The notes: a model not told the origin generated them from the letters alone. DNA of 64,000 nucleotides from Lachnoanaerobaculum sp. ICM7 (GCF_000287675.1 NZ_ALJL01000023.1:215591-279590); one strand, 5' to 3'. Shown: positions 7,312 to 16,776, counted from the stretch's first letter. A program made the numbers and translations.

Positions 7312-7358
7312 TATTCAATTATGTGAATAAATATACCATAATTGAATATCTTTGTCTA
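7312..7358 (-). promoter_or_regulatory. Own promoter of the third oppA copy, inside a 12-bp inverted repeat
   Basis: Leftward -35 TAGACA (7353-7358), 17-base spacer, -10 TATATT (7330-7335). A perfect inverted repeat, TATTCAATTATG (7312-7323) and CATAATTGAATA (7337-7348), has a 13-base centre and brackets the -10 box. It reads as an operator for an unidentified dimeric regulator. Confidence 0.7.
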
Positions 7359-7442
7359 CCCTTTAAATTAAATAAATAATATCTTGACAAGTTAAAACAT
7401 TAGAAACTCAAATTTATGCATCAAAGATTATCAATATTTATA

Positions 7443-7473
7443 CAAAAAGAGTCGGAAAGCAAATTCCGACTCT
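7443..7473 (-). terminator. Terminator after the second oppA copy
   Basis: AGAGTCGGAA (7448-7457) pairs with TTCCGACTCT (7464-7473), a 10-bp stem with a 6-base loop. It is followed leftward by TTTTTG. It separates the second and third oppA copies. Confidence 0.85.
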
Positions 7474-7486
7474 AAAATATAATATA

Positions 7487-9139
7487 TTATTCTGCTATAT
7501 CGGCATACTCAAAATGCCAAATACCGTCTGATGTATAGAAACTGTCTGTTATCTTATCGCTCTGAAGATATGTCTCATTTTGATAAAGTATCGGAATAAC
7601 TCCGGCATCCTTTAAGAGAAGTTCCTCAGCCTGATGGAAATATCCGAATCTTGTCTTTGCATCAGACTCTTGTGCAGCCTTATCAAGGAGCGCATCAAAC
7701 TCCGGACTTTTGTATCTTGAGCTGTTGTTTCCGTTTGAGCTGTATGCACACTCGAGAAGATTTGAAGGATCGTTGTAATCCATTACCCATCCGTCTCTTG
7801 CTATCTGATAGTTTCCGGATCTTCTCTGTGGTATAAATGACTTCCACTCAACGATATTTACTTCAACATTTATTCCAAGCTCTTTCCAAGCCTGCTGTAA
7901 GTACTCTGCAACCTTCTTGTTAAGGCCTGCATCATTTGTTGTATATGACATAGCAGGAAGGCCTTCTCCGTTTGGATGTCCTGCCTCTGCTAAAAGTTCC
8001 TTAGCCTTTGCAAGGTTTGCATCAAAATTGTCATTATCAAAGTATACAGACTTATCTGTGATATTATCAGCCCATGCGCTTCCGTCCCAATCCACTACAC
8101 CGTCAGGTATAAAACCTGTTGCAGGTGCAAGTATACCTGCTGAAATAGTTTCCGCCATATACTTTCTGTCAAGTGCAAGTGAAAGTGCCTCTCTCACCTT
8201 AGGATCCTTAAACTCATCCAAATCATTGTTGATATCGATATATGATATTCCAAGCTTAGGACTGGACTTATAATCCGGTCTCTTCTGTATTGTTGTTATC
8301 TCCTGTACAGGATAATCCTTAATCATTAATGCATCTCCAGACTCATATGCGCTGAAAGCCGCATTCTGATCCTGCATAAGAAGACATTTAATACCGTCAA
8401 GCTTTATGGCATCCTTATTCCAGTAATTTTCATTCTTTGTAACCAATAAATAACTTCCCTGCTTCCACTCTGTAAGCTTGAAAGGACCTGTTGAGATATA
8501 TGTCTTAGGATCAAGACTCCATCCGTCAGGATTTGCCTCTACTACATCTTTCTTTACAGGTGAAAGTGCTGCAAATGCCGCAAGTCTGTCAAAATAAGGT
8601 GCAGGATGTGACATATGAACAACCAAAGTCTTATCATCCGGTGCCTCTACCTTAAGCTTTGTGACATCAGGATCTATTGTAGGATTACCGTCCGCATCAG
8701 GCTTACCGATAGCCTCATCATATCCTTCTACCATTCCAAGTACAGTCTCTGCATATGGTGCTGCAACCTCAGGGTCAACCATTCTCTGCCAGCTGTATAC
8801 AAAGTCGTTAGCACTGAACGCTGAACCGTCTGACCACTTAAGTCCGTCTCTTAGATGGAAAGTCCATGTAAGTCCGTCATCACTTACTTCATATTTCTCA
8901 GCCAAACTTGGCGCTATCTTGCCGCCCTTATCAAGTCTAAGCAAGTTGTCTGATATCATTGTTAAATAGTTTGCACCGTCAGCTGACTGATTGAGTGCAG
9001 GGTCAATTGTTTCAACATCAGGTCCTTCCTCAATAGTAAGGATCTTTCCGCTCTTACTTGCGGATTTTGAACCTCCACATGCTGAAAGTGCTACTGCTGC
9101 AGCAATTGTCAGTGTAGCCAAAAACAATCTTTTTCTCAT
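7487..9139 (-). CDS. oppA: Oligopeptide ABC transporter substrate-binding lipoprotein, second tandem copy
   Basis: 550 residues, same family as its two neighbours and near-identical over long stretches (QRRSGNYQIARDGWVMDYND). The signal peptide ends in LSAC (residues 18-21). The ligand-binding region has diverged: where the first copy has QLTQTGNGNN, this one has ECAYSSNGNN. That suggests a changed peptide spectrum. It starts 26 bases after the first copy with AGGAGA before the ATG, so it is co-transcribed with that copy and oppBCDF, and ends at the terminator 7443-7473. Confidence 0.93.
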   Translation of the reverse strand: MRKRLFLATLTIAAAVALSACGGSKSASKSGKILTIEEGPDVETIDPALNQSADGANYLTMISDNLLRLDKGGKIAPSLAEKYEVSDDGLTWTFHLRDGLKWSDGSAFSANDFVYSWQRMVDPEVAAPYAETVLGMVEGYDEAIGKPDADGNPTIDPDVTKLKVEAPDDKTLVVHMSHPAPYFDRLAAFAALSPVKKDVVEANPDGWSLDPKTYISTGPFKLTEWKQGSYLLVTKNENYWNKDAIKLDGIKCLLMQDQNAAFSAYESGDALMIKDYPVQEITTIQKRPDYKSSPKLGISYIDINNDLDEFKDPKVREALSLALDRKYMAETISAGILAPATGFIPDGVVDWDGSAWADNITDKSVYFDNDNFDANLAKAKELLAEAGHPNGEGLPAMSYTTNDAGLNKKVAEYLQQAWKELGINVEVNIVEWKSFIPQRRSGNYQIARDGWVMDYNDPSNLLECAYSSNGNNSSRYKSPEFDALLDKAAQESDAKTRFGYFHQAEELLLKDAGVIPILYQNETYLQSDKITDSFYTSDGIWHFEYADIAE

Positions 9140-9165
9140 AAATTCTCCTAAAATTCTAATATTTT

Positions 9166-10827
9166 TTATTCTGCAATATCGGCATACTCAAAGTGATATA
9201 TACCGTCAGCCGTATGATAGCTGTCTTTTACCTTATCGCTCTGAAGATACATCTCATTGTAGTAAAGAAGCGGTGTTACACCCATGTCTCTCATAAGCAT
9301 CTCCTCAGCCTGATGGAAATATCCGAATCTTGTCTGCGGATCCACCTCTTTAGCGGCTTTTTCTAAAAGTGCATCATACTCAGGATTTGAATACTTTGAG
9401 CTGTTATTTCCGTTTCCTGTCTGTGTAAGCTGAAGGATATTTGAAGGATCGTTGTAATCCATTACCCAACCGTCTCTTGCAATCTGATAGTTTCCGGATC
9501 TTCTCTGCGGTGTAAATGACTTCCACTCAACTATATTAACTTCTACATTAACTCCAAGCTCTTTCCATGCCTGCTGTAAATACTCGGCAATCTTCTTGTG
9601 ATAAGCCGAATCATTTGTTGAGTATGTAAGTGTAGGAAGTCCTTCACCGTTCGGATGTCCCGCCTCAGCCAAAAGCTCCTTAGCCTTTGCAAGGTTACCT
9701 GCGAAATCGTCAACATTTATATATACTGAAGGATCTGTAATATTATCTGCCCAAAGTGAGCCGTCCCAGTCTGATGTACCGGCACTTACAAATCCGCTTG
9801 CAGGAGTATATGTACCTGCTGTAATAGTCTCTGAGATATACTTTCTGTCAAGTGCAAGTGAAAGCGCCTGACGAACTCTTGCATCCTTGAACTCATCCAA
9901 TGTGTTGTTCAAGTCGATGAAATATGTTCCAAGCTGTGGATCAAGGTGATAGTCAGATCTCTTTTGCAATGTTGTAATTTCCTGTGTAGGAATATCCTTA
10001 ATCATTAAAGCATCTCCCGACTCATATGCACTGAATGCGGCATTTTGATCCTGCATAAGAAGACATTTGATACCGTCAAGCTTTACGGCATCCTTGTTCC
10101 AGTAATTCTCATTTTTCTCAAGCATTAAATAGCTGCCTGATTTCCACTCTGTAAGCTTGAACGGGCCTGAAGATATATATGTCTTAGGATCAAGTGTCCA
10201 TCCGTCAGGATTTGCATCTACCACATCCTTCTTTACAGGTGAAAGTGCGGCAAATGTTGCAAGCTTGTCAAAATAAGGTGTAGGTGATGACATATGAACA
10301 ACCAAAGTCTTGTCATCGGTTGCCTCAACACCGAGTTTTGTAACATCAGGATCTATCGTAGGATTACCGTCGGCATCAGGTTTACCTATAGCCTCCTCAT
10401 AACCTTCCAACATTCCGAGAGTTATCTCCGCATATGGTGCGGCAACCTCAGGGTCGATCATTCTCTGCCAGCTATATACGAAGTCATTTGCTGTAAGATC
10501 TGAACCGTCCGACCACTTTAAGCCGTCTCTTAAGTGGAATGTCCATGTAAGTCCGTCATCACTTACTTCATATTTTTCAGCCAAACTTGGAGCTACCTTA
10601 CCTTCCTTGTCAATTCTTAACAAGTTGTCAAAAAGATATGTGAGATAGTTTGCTCCGTCATTTGTTGTATTGAGTGCAGGGTCAATTGATTCCACTTCCG
10701 GTCCCAATTCGATAGTAAGAATCTTGCCTCCCGCCTTTGTAGCCGACTTTGATCCGCCACCGCCGCAACCTGCAAGTACAAGTGCACCGGTAAGAATCAA
10801 TGTAGCTAAAACCAATTGTTTCTTCAT
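9166..10827 (-). CDS. oppA: Oligopeptide ABC transporter substrate-binding lipoprotein, first tandem copy
   Basis: 553 residues with a lipoprotein signal ending in LAGC (about residues 18-21) followed by a Gly/Ser linker (GGGGSKS). OppA-type fold with the same conserved blocks as the two downstream copies; it looks closer to the third copy than to the second in the ligand-contact segments I compared by eye. AGGAGG lies 6 bases before the ATG. It follows oppF by 44 bases without a terminator, so it belongs to the oppBCDF transcript and is the primary receptor. Confidence 0.93.
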   Translation of the reverse strand: MKKQLVLATLILTGALVLAGCGGGGSKSATKAGGKILTIELGPEVESIDPALNTTNDGANYLTYLFDNLLRIDKEGKVAPSLAEKYEVSDDGLTWTFHLRDGLKWSDGSDLTANDFVYSWQRMIDPEVAAPYAEITLGMLEGYEEAIGKPDADGNPTIDPDVTKLGVEATDDKTLVVHMSSPTPYFDKLATFAALSPVKKDVVDANPDGWTLDPKTYISSGPFKLTEWKSGSYLMLEKNENYWNKDAVKLDGIKCLLMQDQNAAFSAYESGDALMIKDIPTQEITTLQKRSDYHLDPQLGTYFIDLNNTLDEFKDARVRQALSLALDRKYISETITAGTYTPASGFVSAGTSDWDGSLWADNITDPSVYINVDDFAGNLAKAKELLAEAGHPNGEGLPTLTYSTNDSAYHKKIAEYLQQAWKELGVNVEVNIVEWKSFTPQRRSGNYQIARDGWVMDYNDPSNILQLTQTGNGNNSSKYSNPEYDALLEKAAKEVDPQTRFGYFHQAEEMLMRDMGVTPLLYYNEMYLQSDKVKDSYHTADGIYHFEYADIAE

Positions 10828-10871
10828 AAATCCTCCTAAATATTTTTATCAAAACCAACAGGTTCTAATTT

Positions 10872-11924
10872 CTAGTTTATCCTCTCAATATTGTGGCAGG
10901 CTACAAAATGTCCTTTTTCCACTTCTCTCCACTTCGGAACTTCCATTGCACACTGCTCTGTAGCATATTTACATCTGGTTCTGAAATGGCATCCGCTTGG
11001 CGGATTAAGAGGTGAAGGCACTTCACCTTCAAGTACAATTCTCGATCTTTCTCTTGATACCTTAGGATCTGCTACAGGTATTGCAGAGATAAGACTCTTT
11101 GTATATGGATGAAGCGGTCTGAATATAATCTCTCCTGAATCTGCAAGCTCGACCATTCTTCCAAGATACATAACACCGATTCTGTTACTTATATGATTTA
11201 CAATAGAAAGGTCATGAGCGATAAACAGATAAGTAAGCCCTCTTTCCTTTTGTAAATCCTCAAACATATTTACAACCTGAGCCTGAATGGAAACGTCAAG
11301 TGCTGATACAGGCTCATCTGCAACGATAAAGTCAGGATCTACTACAAGCGCTCTTGCAATACCTACTCTTTGTCTTTGTCCTCCTGAGAACTCGTGAGGA
11401 TATCTGTTGGCATGCTCGGAGTTAAGACCTACAGTCTTTAAAACTTCAATAATTTTGTCCTGTCTGTCTTTTTTTGAAGCCGCAATCTTATTGATATCGA
11501 TAGCTTCACCGATAATATCTCCGACTGTCATTCTCGGATCAAGTGATGCATAAGGATCCTGGAAAACTATCTGAAGTTTTTTTCTGTAAGGATACATATT
11601 TACCGCTGTCTTTTTTCCAAGCTTAGGTACACCGTTTTCGATAATATCATTACCGTTCTCATCTACAAGAGGTACCTTTCCGCTGTCAAAAAGCACTTGG
11701 TCTTTGTACATTATTCTTCCGTCTGTAGGCTCATAGAGTCTAAGTAAAGATCTACCTGTTGTGGTTTTACCGCAACCCGACTCTCCTACAAGTCCCAGAG
11801 TTTCTCCCTTTTCAATATAGAAAGAAACGTCATCCACAGCTCTTACATATTTTTTATTTTTACCAAAACCTCCAACAGGGAAGAATTGTTGTAAATGTTC
11901 AACTCTAATTATTTTTTCAGACAT
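10872..11924 (-). CDS. oppF: Oligopeptide ABC transporter ATP-binding protein OppF
   Basis: A 350-residue ABC ATPase. Walker A GESGCGKTT is near residue 43, the signature FSGGQRQRVGIARAL near 165-180 and Walker B FIVADEPVSALD just after. The C-terminal Cys-rich oligopeptide extension (CHFRTRCKYATEQCAMEVP) is typical of OppD/OppF and holds an iron-sulfur cluster in characterised relatives. Its start overlaps the end of oppD by 16 bases. It forms the ATPase dimer with OppD. Confidence 0.93.
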   Translation of the reverse strand: MSEKIIRVEHLQQFFPVGGFGKNKKYVRAVDDVSFYIEKGETLGLVGESGCGKTTTGRSLLRLYEPTDGRIMYKDQVLFDSGKVPLVDENGNDIIENGVPKLGKKTAVNMYPYRKKLQIVFQDPYASLDPRMTVGDIIGEAIDINKIAASKKDRQDKIIEVLKTVGLNSEHANRYPHEFSGGQRQRVGIARALVVDPDFIVADEPVSALDVSIQAQVVNMFEDLQKERGLTYLFIAHDLSIVNHISNRIGVMYLGRMVELADSGEIIFRPLHPYTKSLISAIPVADPKVSRERSRIVLEGEVPSPLNPPSGCHFRTRCKYATEQCAMEVPKWREVEKGHFVACHNIERIN

Positions 11925-12925
11925 ACTGATTCTCCCTCTGTATTATTATCTTCTTCCAACTCATTTAACCAACACTGTGAATAATGAGTTTCACTGAAAT
12001 CCTTAACAGGCGGCATTTCTCTTAAGCATATCTTCATACAAGAATCACACCTGGAAGCAAAAGGACAACCCTTCGGCGGATTAAGCATATCCACCGGTGT
12101 ACCTTCGATAGGTACAAGTCTTTCATAATCAGCCTCATACATCTTAGGAATACTCTTTAAAAGTCCCTTTGTATATTCATGCTTAGGATTGTAAAAAATA
12201 TCGTCTGTAAGACCGCTCTCTATAATTTTTCCCGCATACATAACCGCTATTCTGTCACAGATATTTGCAACTACACCAAGGTCATGTGTAATCATAATAA
12301 TTGCCATGCCAAGCTTATTCTTAAGCTCAATCATAAGCTCTATAATCTGTGCCTGAATAGTAACGTCAAGCGCTGTTGTAGGCTCATCCGCTATCAGAAG
12401 TTTAGGCTCGCAGGCAAGCGCCATCGCAATCATAACTCTCTGTCTCATACCTCCGGAGAGCTCATGAGGATATTGCTTAAGTCTCTTATCAGGCTCGTTT
12501 ATTCCTACCAAAGTAAGAAGCTCTTTTGCTCTTTCCTTAGCCTCTTTTTTATTCTTATTTGTATGCAGAAGTATAACTTCCATTATCTGGTTTCCGATAG
12601 TATATACCGGATTCAAGCTGGTCATAGGATCCTGGAAAATTATTGAAACTTCATTTCCACGGATTTTTCTCATTTCTTTTTCACTCATTTCATTGATATG
12701 ATATCCGTTGAAGTATAAATCTCCACCTATGATCTTTCCCGGATTTGCTATAAGCCCCATAAGAGAATAGCTTGTAACACTCTTTCCGGAGCCTGACTCT
12801 CCTACTACTCCCAGCACTTCTCCTTCGTTTACATAGAAGGAAACATCATCTAAGGCTTTCACCTCTCCTGCCGGAGTAAAGAAGGAAAGTCTCTCATGTT
12901 CTATATCTACAAGATGTTTACTCAT
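11909..12925 (-). CDS. oppD: Oligopeptide ABC transporter ATP-binding protein OppD
   Basis: A 338-residue ABC ATPase with Walker A GESGSGKS (about 41-48), signature LSGGMRQRVMIAMAL, Walker B LLIADEPTTALD and the Opp C-terminal Cys motif (CPFASRCDSCMKIC). AAAGGAAGG precedes the ATG. It lies 12 bases after oppC in the same operon and energises peptide import together with OppF. Confidence 0.93.
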   Translation of the reverse strand: MSKHLVDIEHERLSFFTPAGEVKALDDVSFYVNEGEVLGVVGESGSGKSVTSYSLMGLIANPGKIIGGDLYFNGYHINEMSEKEMRKIRGNEVSIIFQDPMTSLNPVYTIGNQIMEVILLHTNKNKKEAKERAKELLTLVGINEPDKRLKQYPHELSGGMRQRVMIAMALACEPKLLIADEPTTALDVTIQAQIIELMIELKNKLGMAIIMITHDLGVVANICDRIAVMYAGKIIESGLTDDIFYNPKHEYTKGLLKSIPKMYEADYERLVPIEGTPVDMLNPPKGCPFASRCDSCMKICLREMPPVKDFSETHYSQCWLNELEEDNNTEGESVCLKK

Positions 12926-12937
12926 AATTACCTTCCT

Positions 12938-14002
12938 TTAATTCTTTAGCTTAGGGTCAAATGCATCACGGAGTCCGTCTCCCAAAAGGTTAAGACTAAG
13001 TATTATCAAACTGATAAGTATTGCCGGTGCGAACAAAAGATGTGGATATGACTGCAATCCTGTTATTGCATCGGAAGCAAGTGAACCGAGAGACGGCATA
13101 GGAACAGCCACACCAAGTCCCAAAAATGACAAATAACTTTCTGTAAATATAGCAGAAGGTATTTGCAATGTAGTTGTAACAATCAATGTACCGATAGTAT
13201 TTGTAAGCAAGTGCTTTCTGATAATCTGGCCGCTCTTTGCACCAAGTGCTCTTGCAGCTGTTACATACTCCTGCTCCTTTAATACAAGTATCTGTCCACG
13301 GACAATTCTTGCCATACCTACCCAGTAAAGAAGGGCAAAAACTATAAATATACTTATAAGGTTTATACCGAGAACATTGATCCAACCAAATCCAGGTGCA
13401 GACGCCAAAAGCTTCATAGGCTTCTTAAGCGCAAATGTAAGAAGTATTATAAGTAATATATCAGGAACTGTATATATTATATCTACAATTCTCATCATTA
13501 TAAGGTCAACCCATCCGCCGGTAAATGCCGCAACGGAACCGTAAATTGAACCGATTATAAGCACGATAAATGATGCCAAAAGTCCTACTATAAGTGAAAT
13601 TCTGGCTCCCATCATTACTCTTATGGCATAGTCTCTTCCAAGACTGTCAGTTCCTAGTATATGTGGAAATACCTTCTCTCCTGCAGCGATTCTTGCAAGT
13701 TCTCCTGCAGAATACTGCATAGGCATAAGTCTCTCACTACCCTTTAACTGTATTGCATAGTTATATGGGTAAAATATCGGCACTATAAATGCAAGTATCA
13801 ATATAACAAAAAATACTGCCAAAGATGCAAGTGCCACTTTATTCTTTAAAAGTCTTCGAAATCCGTCCTGCCAGAAGCTGACACTTTGACGCATCACTAC
13901 CAGACTTTCTTTTTCTTCTTTGCTGGCAGGCAAAAAATCTTCAGGCGATAAATTTAAATGCCCTGAAATAATATGTTTGCTCATTATATATAGGGATGCC
14001 AC
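12938..14002 (-). CDS. oppC: Oligopeptide ABC transporter permease OppC
   Basis: A 354-residue inner-membrane permease. An N-terminal cytoplasmic segment precedes the first membrane helix (ALASLAVFFVILILAFIVPI); about six helices follow, with the binding-protein-dependent permease motif EYVTAARALGAKSGQIIRKH that contacts the ATPases. The start is uncertain. GTG 14002 lies 16 bases after AAAGGAGAAGG, longer than usual; the ATG at 13984 has no ribosome site. Partner of OppB. Confidence 0.9.
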   Translation of the reverse strand: MASLYIMSKHIISGHLNLSPEDFLPASKEEKESLVVMRQSVSFWQDGFRRLLKNKVALASLAVFFVILILAFIVPIFYPYNYAIQLKGSERLMPMQYSAGELARIAAGEKVFPHILGTDSLGRDYAIRVMMGARISLIVGLLASFIVLIIGSIYGSVAAFTGGWVDLIMMRIVDIIYTVPDILLIILLTFALKKPMKLLASAPGFGWINVLGINLISIFIVFALLYWVGMARIVRGQILVLKEQEYVTAARALGAKSGQIIRKHLLTNTIGTLIVTTTLQIPSAIFTESYLSFLGLGVAVPMPSLGSLASDAITGLQSYPHLLFAPAILISLIILSLNLLGDGLRDAFDPKLKN

Positions 14003-14039
14003 AAAGTACTTGTGACAACCTTCTCCTTTCTTATAGGCT

Positions 14040-14957
14040 TTACTTAAGTTTTATTCTAGGATCTACGATCGTATATGTGATATCTACCACTACGTTCATA
14101 AAAATAATAAGAGTTGCCAGGAATATGGTGGTTCCCATGATAACTGTATAGTCCTGATTTATAACAGAACTTACAAATTCACCCCCAAGTCCCGGAATGG
14201 TAAATATCTTCTCTACAACAAAGCTTCCTACAAGTGTATACGCTACAAGCGGACCCATATATGTAATGATAGGCAAAATAGCATTTCTGAGCGCATGCTT
14301 AAACAAAATAACATTCTCTGAGAGACCCTTTGCTCTTGCTGTTCTCATATAGTCCTGTCCAAGTACGTCAAGCATTGAAGATCTCATCTGTCTTGCAATA
14401 TAAGCTGTAGGATAAAATGAAAGCGCAAGTACCGGCATAATGTAGTTTAACGGTGATGTAAGTCCATATGTAGGCAAAAGTTCAAGCTTTACGCCTAAGA
14501 AGTACATTAGAATAGTACAAACAACGAAACTCGGTACCGCTATTCCCAAAGTTGCAAACATTATAATAAGTCTGTCAAGTACCTTTCCTCTGTTAAGTGC
14601 GGCAATGGAACCCAAAGGCACTCCGAATATTAATGCAAGGACTATAGATATTCCACCCACTCTGGCAGAAACAGGAAATTTTGTGGATATTATCTGAGCT
14701 ACGTCTCTTCCTCTTTGCTTTATACTTATTCCAAAATCACCTTTCAATGCATTTTTAAAATAATTTATATACTGCACTGTGATAGGCTTATCAAGGCCAT
14801 ATTTTACCTCCAATGCTTTTTGAGCCGCTTTTGAAATTGACTTATCCGCAGCGAAAGGTCCACCCGGAACTTGTTGCATCAGGAAAAAAGTCAAGGTTGA
14901 TACGATGAATATTGTTGCTATTCCGAATATCAACCTTTTGATAATATACTTTAACAC
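14040..14957 (-). CDS. oppB: Oligopeptide ABC transporter permease OppB
   Basis: A 305-residue inner-membrane permease, the usual OppB length. Start GTG 14957 is supported by AGGAGAGG 5 bases upstream and by the family N-terminus (LKYIIKRLIFGIATIFIVST). The permease motif DYMRTARAKGLSENVILFKH lies near residues 200-220 and the C-terminus ends VDPRIKLK as in OppB/DppB. It is the first gene of the opp operon, behind a promoter and an intrinsic terminator in the leader. Confidence 0.92.
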   Translation of the reverse strand: MLKYIIKRLIFGIATIFIVSTLTFFLMQQVPGGPFAADKSISKAAQKALEVKYGLDKPITVQYINYFKNALKGDFGISIKQRGRDVAQIISTKFPVSARVGGISIVLALIFGVPLGSIAALNRGKVLDRLIIMFATLGIAVPSFVVCTILMYFLGVKLELLPTYGLTSPLNYIMPVLALSFYPTAYIARQMRSSMLDVLGQDYMRTARAKGLSENVILFKHALRNAILPIITYMGPLVAYTLVGSFVVEKIFTIPGLGGEFVSSVINQDYTVIMGTTIFLATLIIFMNVVVDITYTIVDPRIKLK

Positions 14958-15058
14958 GATTTCCTCTCCTTTACTTTTTATTTTTCTATAAGTTATTAAA
15001 GTATTTTGCCAATATTTTATGCTTTTAGATATTTTCACATAGAAATAAAAGCTTGTAC

Positions 15059-15099
15059 AAAAAATAGTAGGCAAGCACCGTTGCTGAATATTGCCTACT
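15059..15099 (-). terminator. Leader terminator (attenuator) of the opp operon
   Basis: Read leftward: AGTAGGCA, a 6-base bulge, AGCA, loop ACGG, TGCT, TGCCTACT, then ATTTTTT. This is a 12-bp interrupted stem plus T run, starting only a few bases after the predicted transcription start and about 110 bases before oppB. It would stop most transcripts unless antiterminated; the antiterminating factor is not evident. Confidence 0.75.
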
Positions 15100-15108
15100 T
15101 CCTACACA

Positions 15109-15137
15109 ATTATACACTATTCTATTATCTTTTTCAA
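15109..15137 (-). promoter_or_regulatory. opp operon promoter
   Basis: Leftward -35 TTGAAA (15132-15137), 17-base spacer, -10 TATAAT (15109-15114). Predicted start near 15102, directly before the leader hairpin. The rest of the gap to 15394 is AT-rich with no other coding signal. Confidence 0.75.
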
Positions 15138-15394
15138 GACTCTGTTCGTATAGCGTGCACTTATGTTTGTCAATAAAATACATGATTTTTTTTGCAATTT
15201 CAGTTTTATATTTCTTTATATTTTCTTTATCTTCTTTATGCAATATATCCCTTTACTTTTTTTAAAAAAGGTATATGATATTTTTGACAAATGTGTTTCT
15301 TCCTATTAAATGTACCACATAAGTAGCCTGAAATATATTTGAGTGGTTTGCCTTACATGGTATATCACATAATACTATTTACTAAGGAGGTTTT

Positions 15395-15706
15395 ATGGAT
15401 GATATAATAAGCAGGCTTTCTGAAATAGAAGACTCATCTCAAAGTTACGTTGATGATGCCGTTCAAAAGAAAAAGGAAATCGCTGCTGAGATTAACGCCA
15501 GGAAAGAGCTTTGGAAGCAGGATCTTGATGCTAAGACAAAGGCAAGAATTGCCGAGTTGCAGGAATCTATGAATTTGTCTAAAGAAAAAAAGATTTCCGA
15601 ACTCAAGCAACAGTCTGAGAAGGCCTTTATGAATCTGCAAGACATGTATGACACTCACCATGATAAATATGTGGATATGCTATTCTCAAATATGATTAAG
15701 GAGTAG
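15395..15706 (+). CDS. V/A-type ATPase subunit H (peripheral-stalk coiled coil)
   Basis: A 103-residue, highly charged, helical protein (SYVDDAVQKKKEIAAEINAR; AELQESMNLSKEKKISELKQ). This matches the AhaH/NtpF-type peripheral-stalk subunit that pairs with subunit E to hold the catalytic head against the membrane motor. AAGGAGG lies 4 bases before the ATG. It is the first gene of a nine-subunit operon; the next start is 2 bases after its stop. Sequence conservation is weak in this family, so the call leans on position and coiled-coil character. Confidence 0.75.
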   Translation: MDDIISRLSEIEDSSQSYVDDAVQKKKEIAAEINARKELWKQDLDAKTKARIAELQESMNLSKEKKISELKQQSEKAFMNLQDMYDTHHDKYVDMLFSNMIKE

Positions 15707-15708
15707 CC

Positions 15709-16776
15709 ATGGGAAATTTATTTAAATACTCTTCCCTTACCACTAAAATTCGTTCGATGTCAAGTGATTTAATAAGTATTGACGGTTTCAAATCACTATG
15801 TGAATGCGAAACCATCACTGATGCAATGAATGAGCTTATGCATTATAAATACTACCGTGATGCATTTAAAAAAGTCGACATCAATACATTGCATCGTGAG
15901 GATATCGAGCAAATATTATTGTTAAGTAATCTGGAAGAGTTTTCAAGACTCTACAAGTTTAACTCGGGTACTCCAAGAAAATATCTGAATTTAGTGTCTA
16001 TGTACAATACAATTTATGTCTTAAAGCGTATACTGCGAGACATTCTCAGTCATAGACCGACATCTTTGGATTTAAAATCATATTCCAAGTATATGGGTAC
16101 AAAAACAAATCTGAGCATCGATGAACTTATGTCTGCACAGGACGTATCACAATTCGTTGATTCTCTGAAAAATACAGAATATTATGATTGTACAAATCAT
16201 GTATTGTCTACCGGAAGTACCAATATATTTGACTATGCGCTTGCTCTTGACTCTTATTATTTTGAGATTTGTTTCAAATTTGCGCAAAAAGAGCTTAAAG
16301 GTGATGAAAGCAAAGAAGTACTCTCAATCCTTGGAACAAGATGTGATTTCCTTAATATGCAATGGATATACAGAACCAAGAAGTATTATAAAGTAAGTAA
16401 TACAAAGGTGTATGCCACCCTCATCCCGCATTATTACAAGATAAGCGCAGATGAAATAAAGCAAATGGTTGAGGCCGAAAATCTTGATGAGTTTTTTGTA
16501 ATATTTGATAATTCATACTATGGAAAGTTGTCTGCAAAGCTTTTTAAGTACAAACCCGGCATAGAAGAATTTTCTATGAGGACATTGGAATATCTGTATA
16601 GCAAACATAAGAAGGATAATCCGTATTCTTTGGCAAGCCTCAGCTACTATCTGTATTCCAGGGAACTTGAGATAAGCAGAGTTATAGAGATAATAGAGTC
16701 CATAAGATATTCGCTTCCTCCGGAAGATATTGTCTCTAATATTTTAAAACTTGAAACAAGGAGGTCTTTCGCATGA
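15709..16776 (+). CDS. ntpC: V/A-type ATPase subunit C (central-stalk socket, d-type)
   Basis: A 355-residue soluble helical protein of the AtpC/NtpC (V-ATPase subunit d) family. It forms the socket that couples the central shaft to the membrane rotor ring. Typical features are repeated Tyr-rich helical segments (KFNSGTPRKYLNLVSMYNTI, LKRILRDIL) and a C-terminal ELEISRVIEIIESIRY segment. It starts 2 bases after subunit H and overlaps subunit I by 4 bases (ATGA), so expression is coupled. Confidence 0.85.
   Translation: MGNLFKYSSLTTKIRSMSSDLISIDGFKSLCECETITDAMNELMHYKYYRDAFKKVDINTLHREDIEQILLLSNLEEFSRLYKFNSGTPRKYLNLVSMYNTIYVLKRILRDILSHRPTSLDLKSYSKYMGTKTNLSIDELMSAQDVSQFVDSLKNTEYYDCTNHVLSTGSTNIFDYALALDSYYFEICFKFAQKELKGDESKEVLSILGTRCDFLNMQWIYRTKKYYKVSNTKVYATLIPHYYKISADEIKQMVEAENLDEFFVIFDNSYYGKLSAKLFKYKPGIEEFSMRTLEYLYSKHKKDNPYSLASLSYYLYSRELEISRVIEIIESIRYSLPPEDIVSNILKLETRRSFA

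Noticed and set aside
5599..10827. The 1.65-kb oppA repeats as a mobile element
   Set aside because: They are tandem coding paralogues with separate lipoprotein signals and ribosome sites, and have no terminal repeats or transposase.
15059..15137. T-box or other known riboswitch in the opp leader
   Set aside because: The leader between the predicted start and the terminator is only about 40 bases and lacks T-box or riboswitch motifs.
15025..15243. A 72-codon leftward open frame upstream of oppB
   Set aside because: It runs straight through the opp promoter and leader terminator and has no ribosome site.
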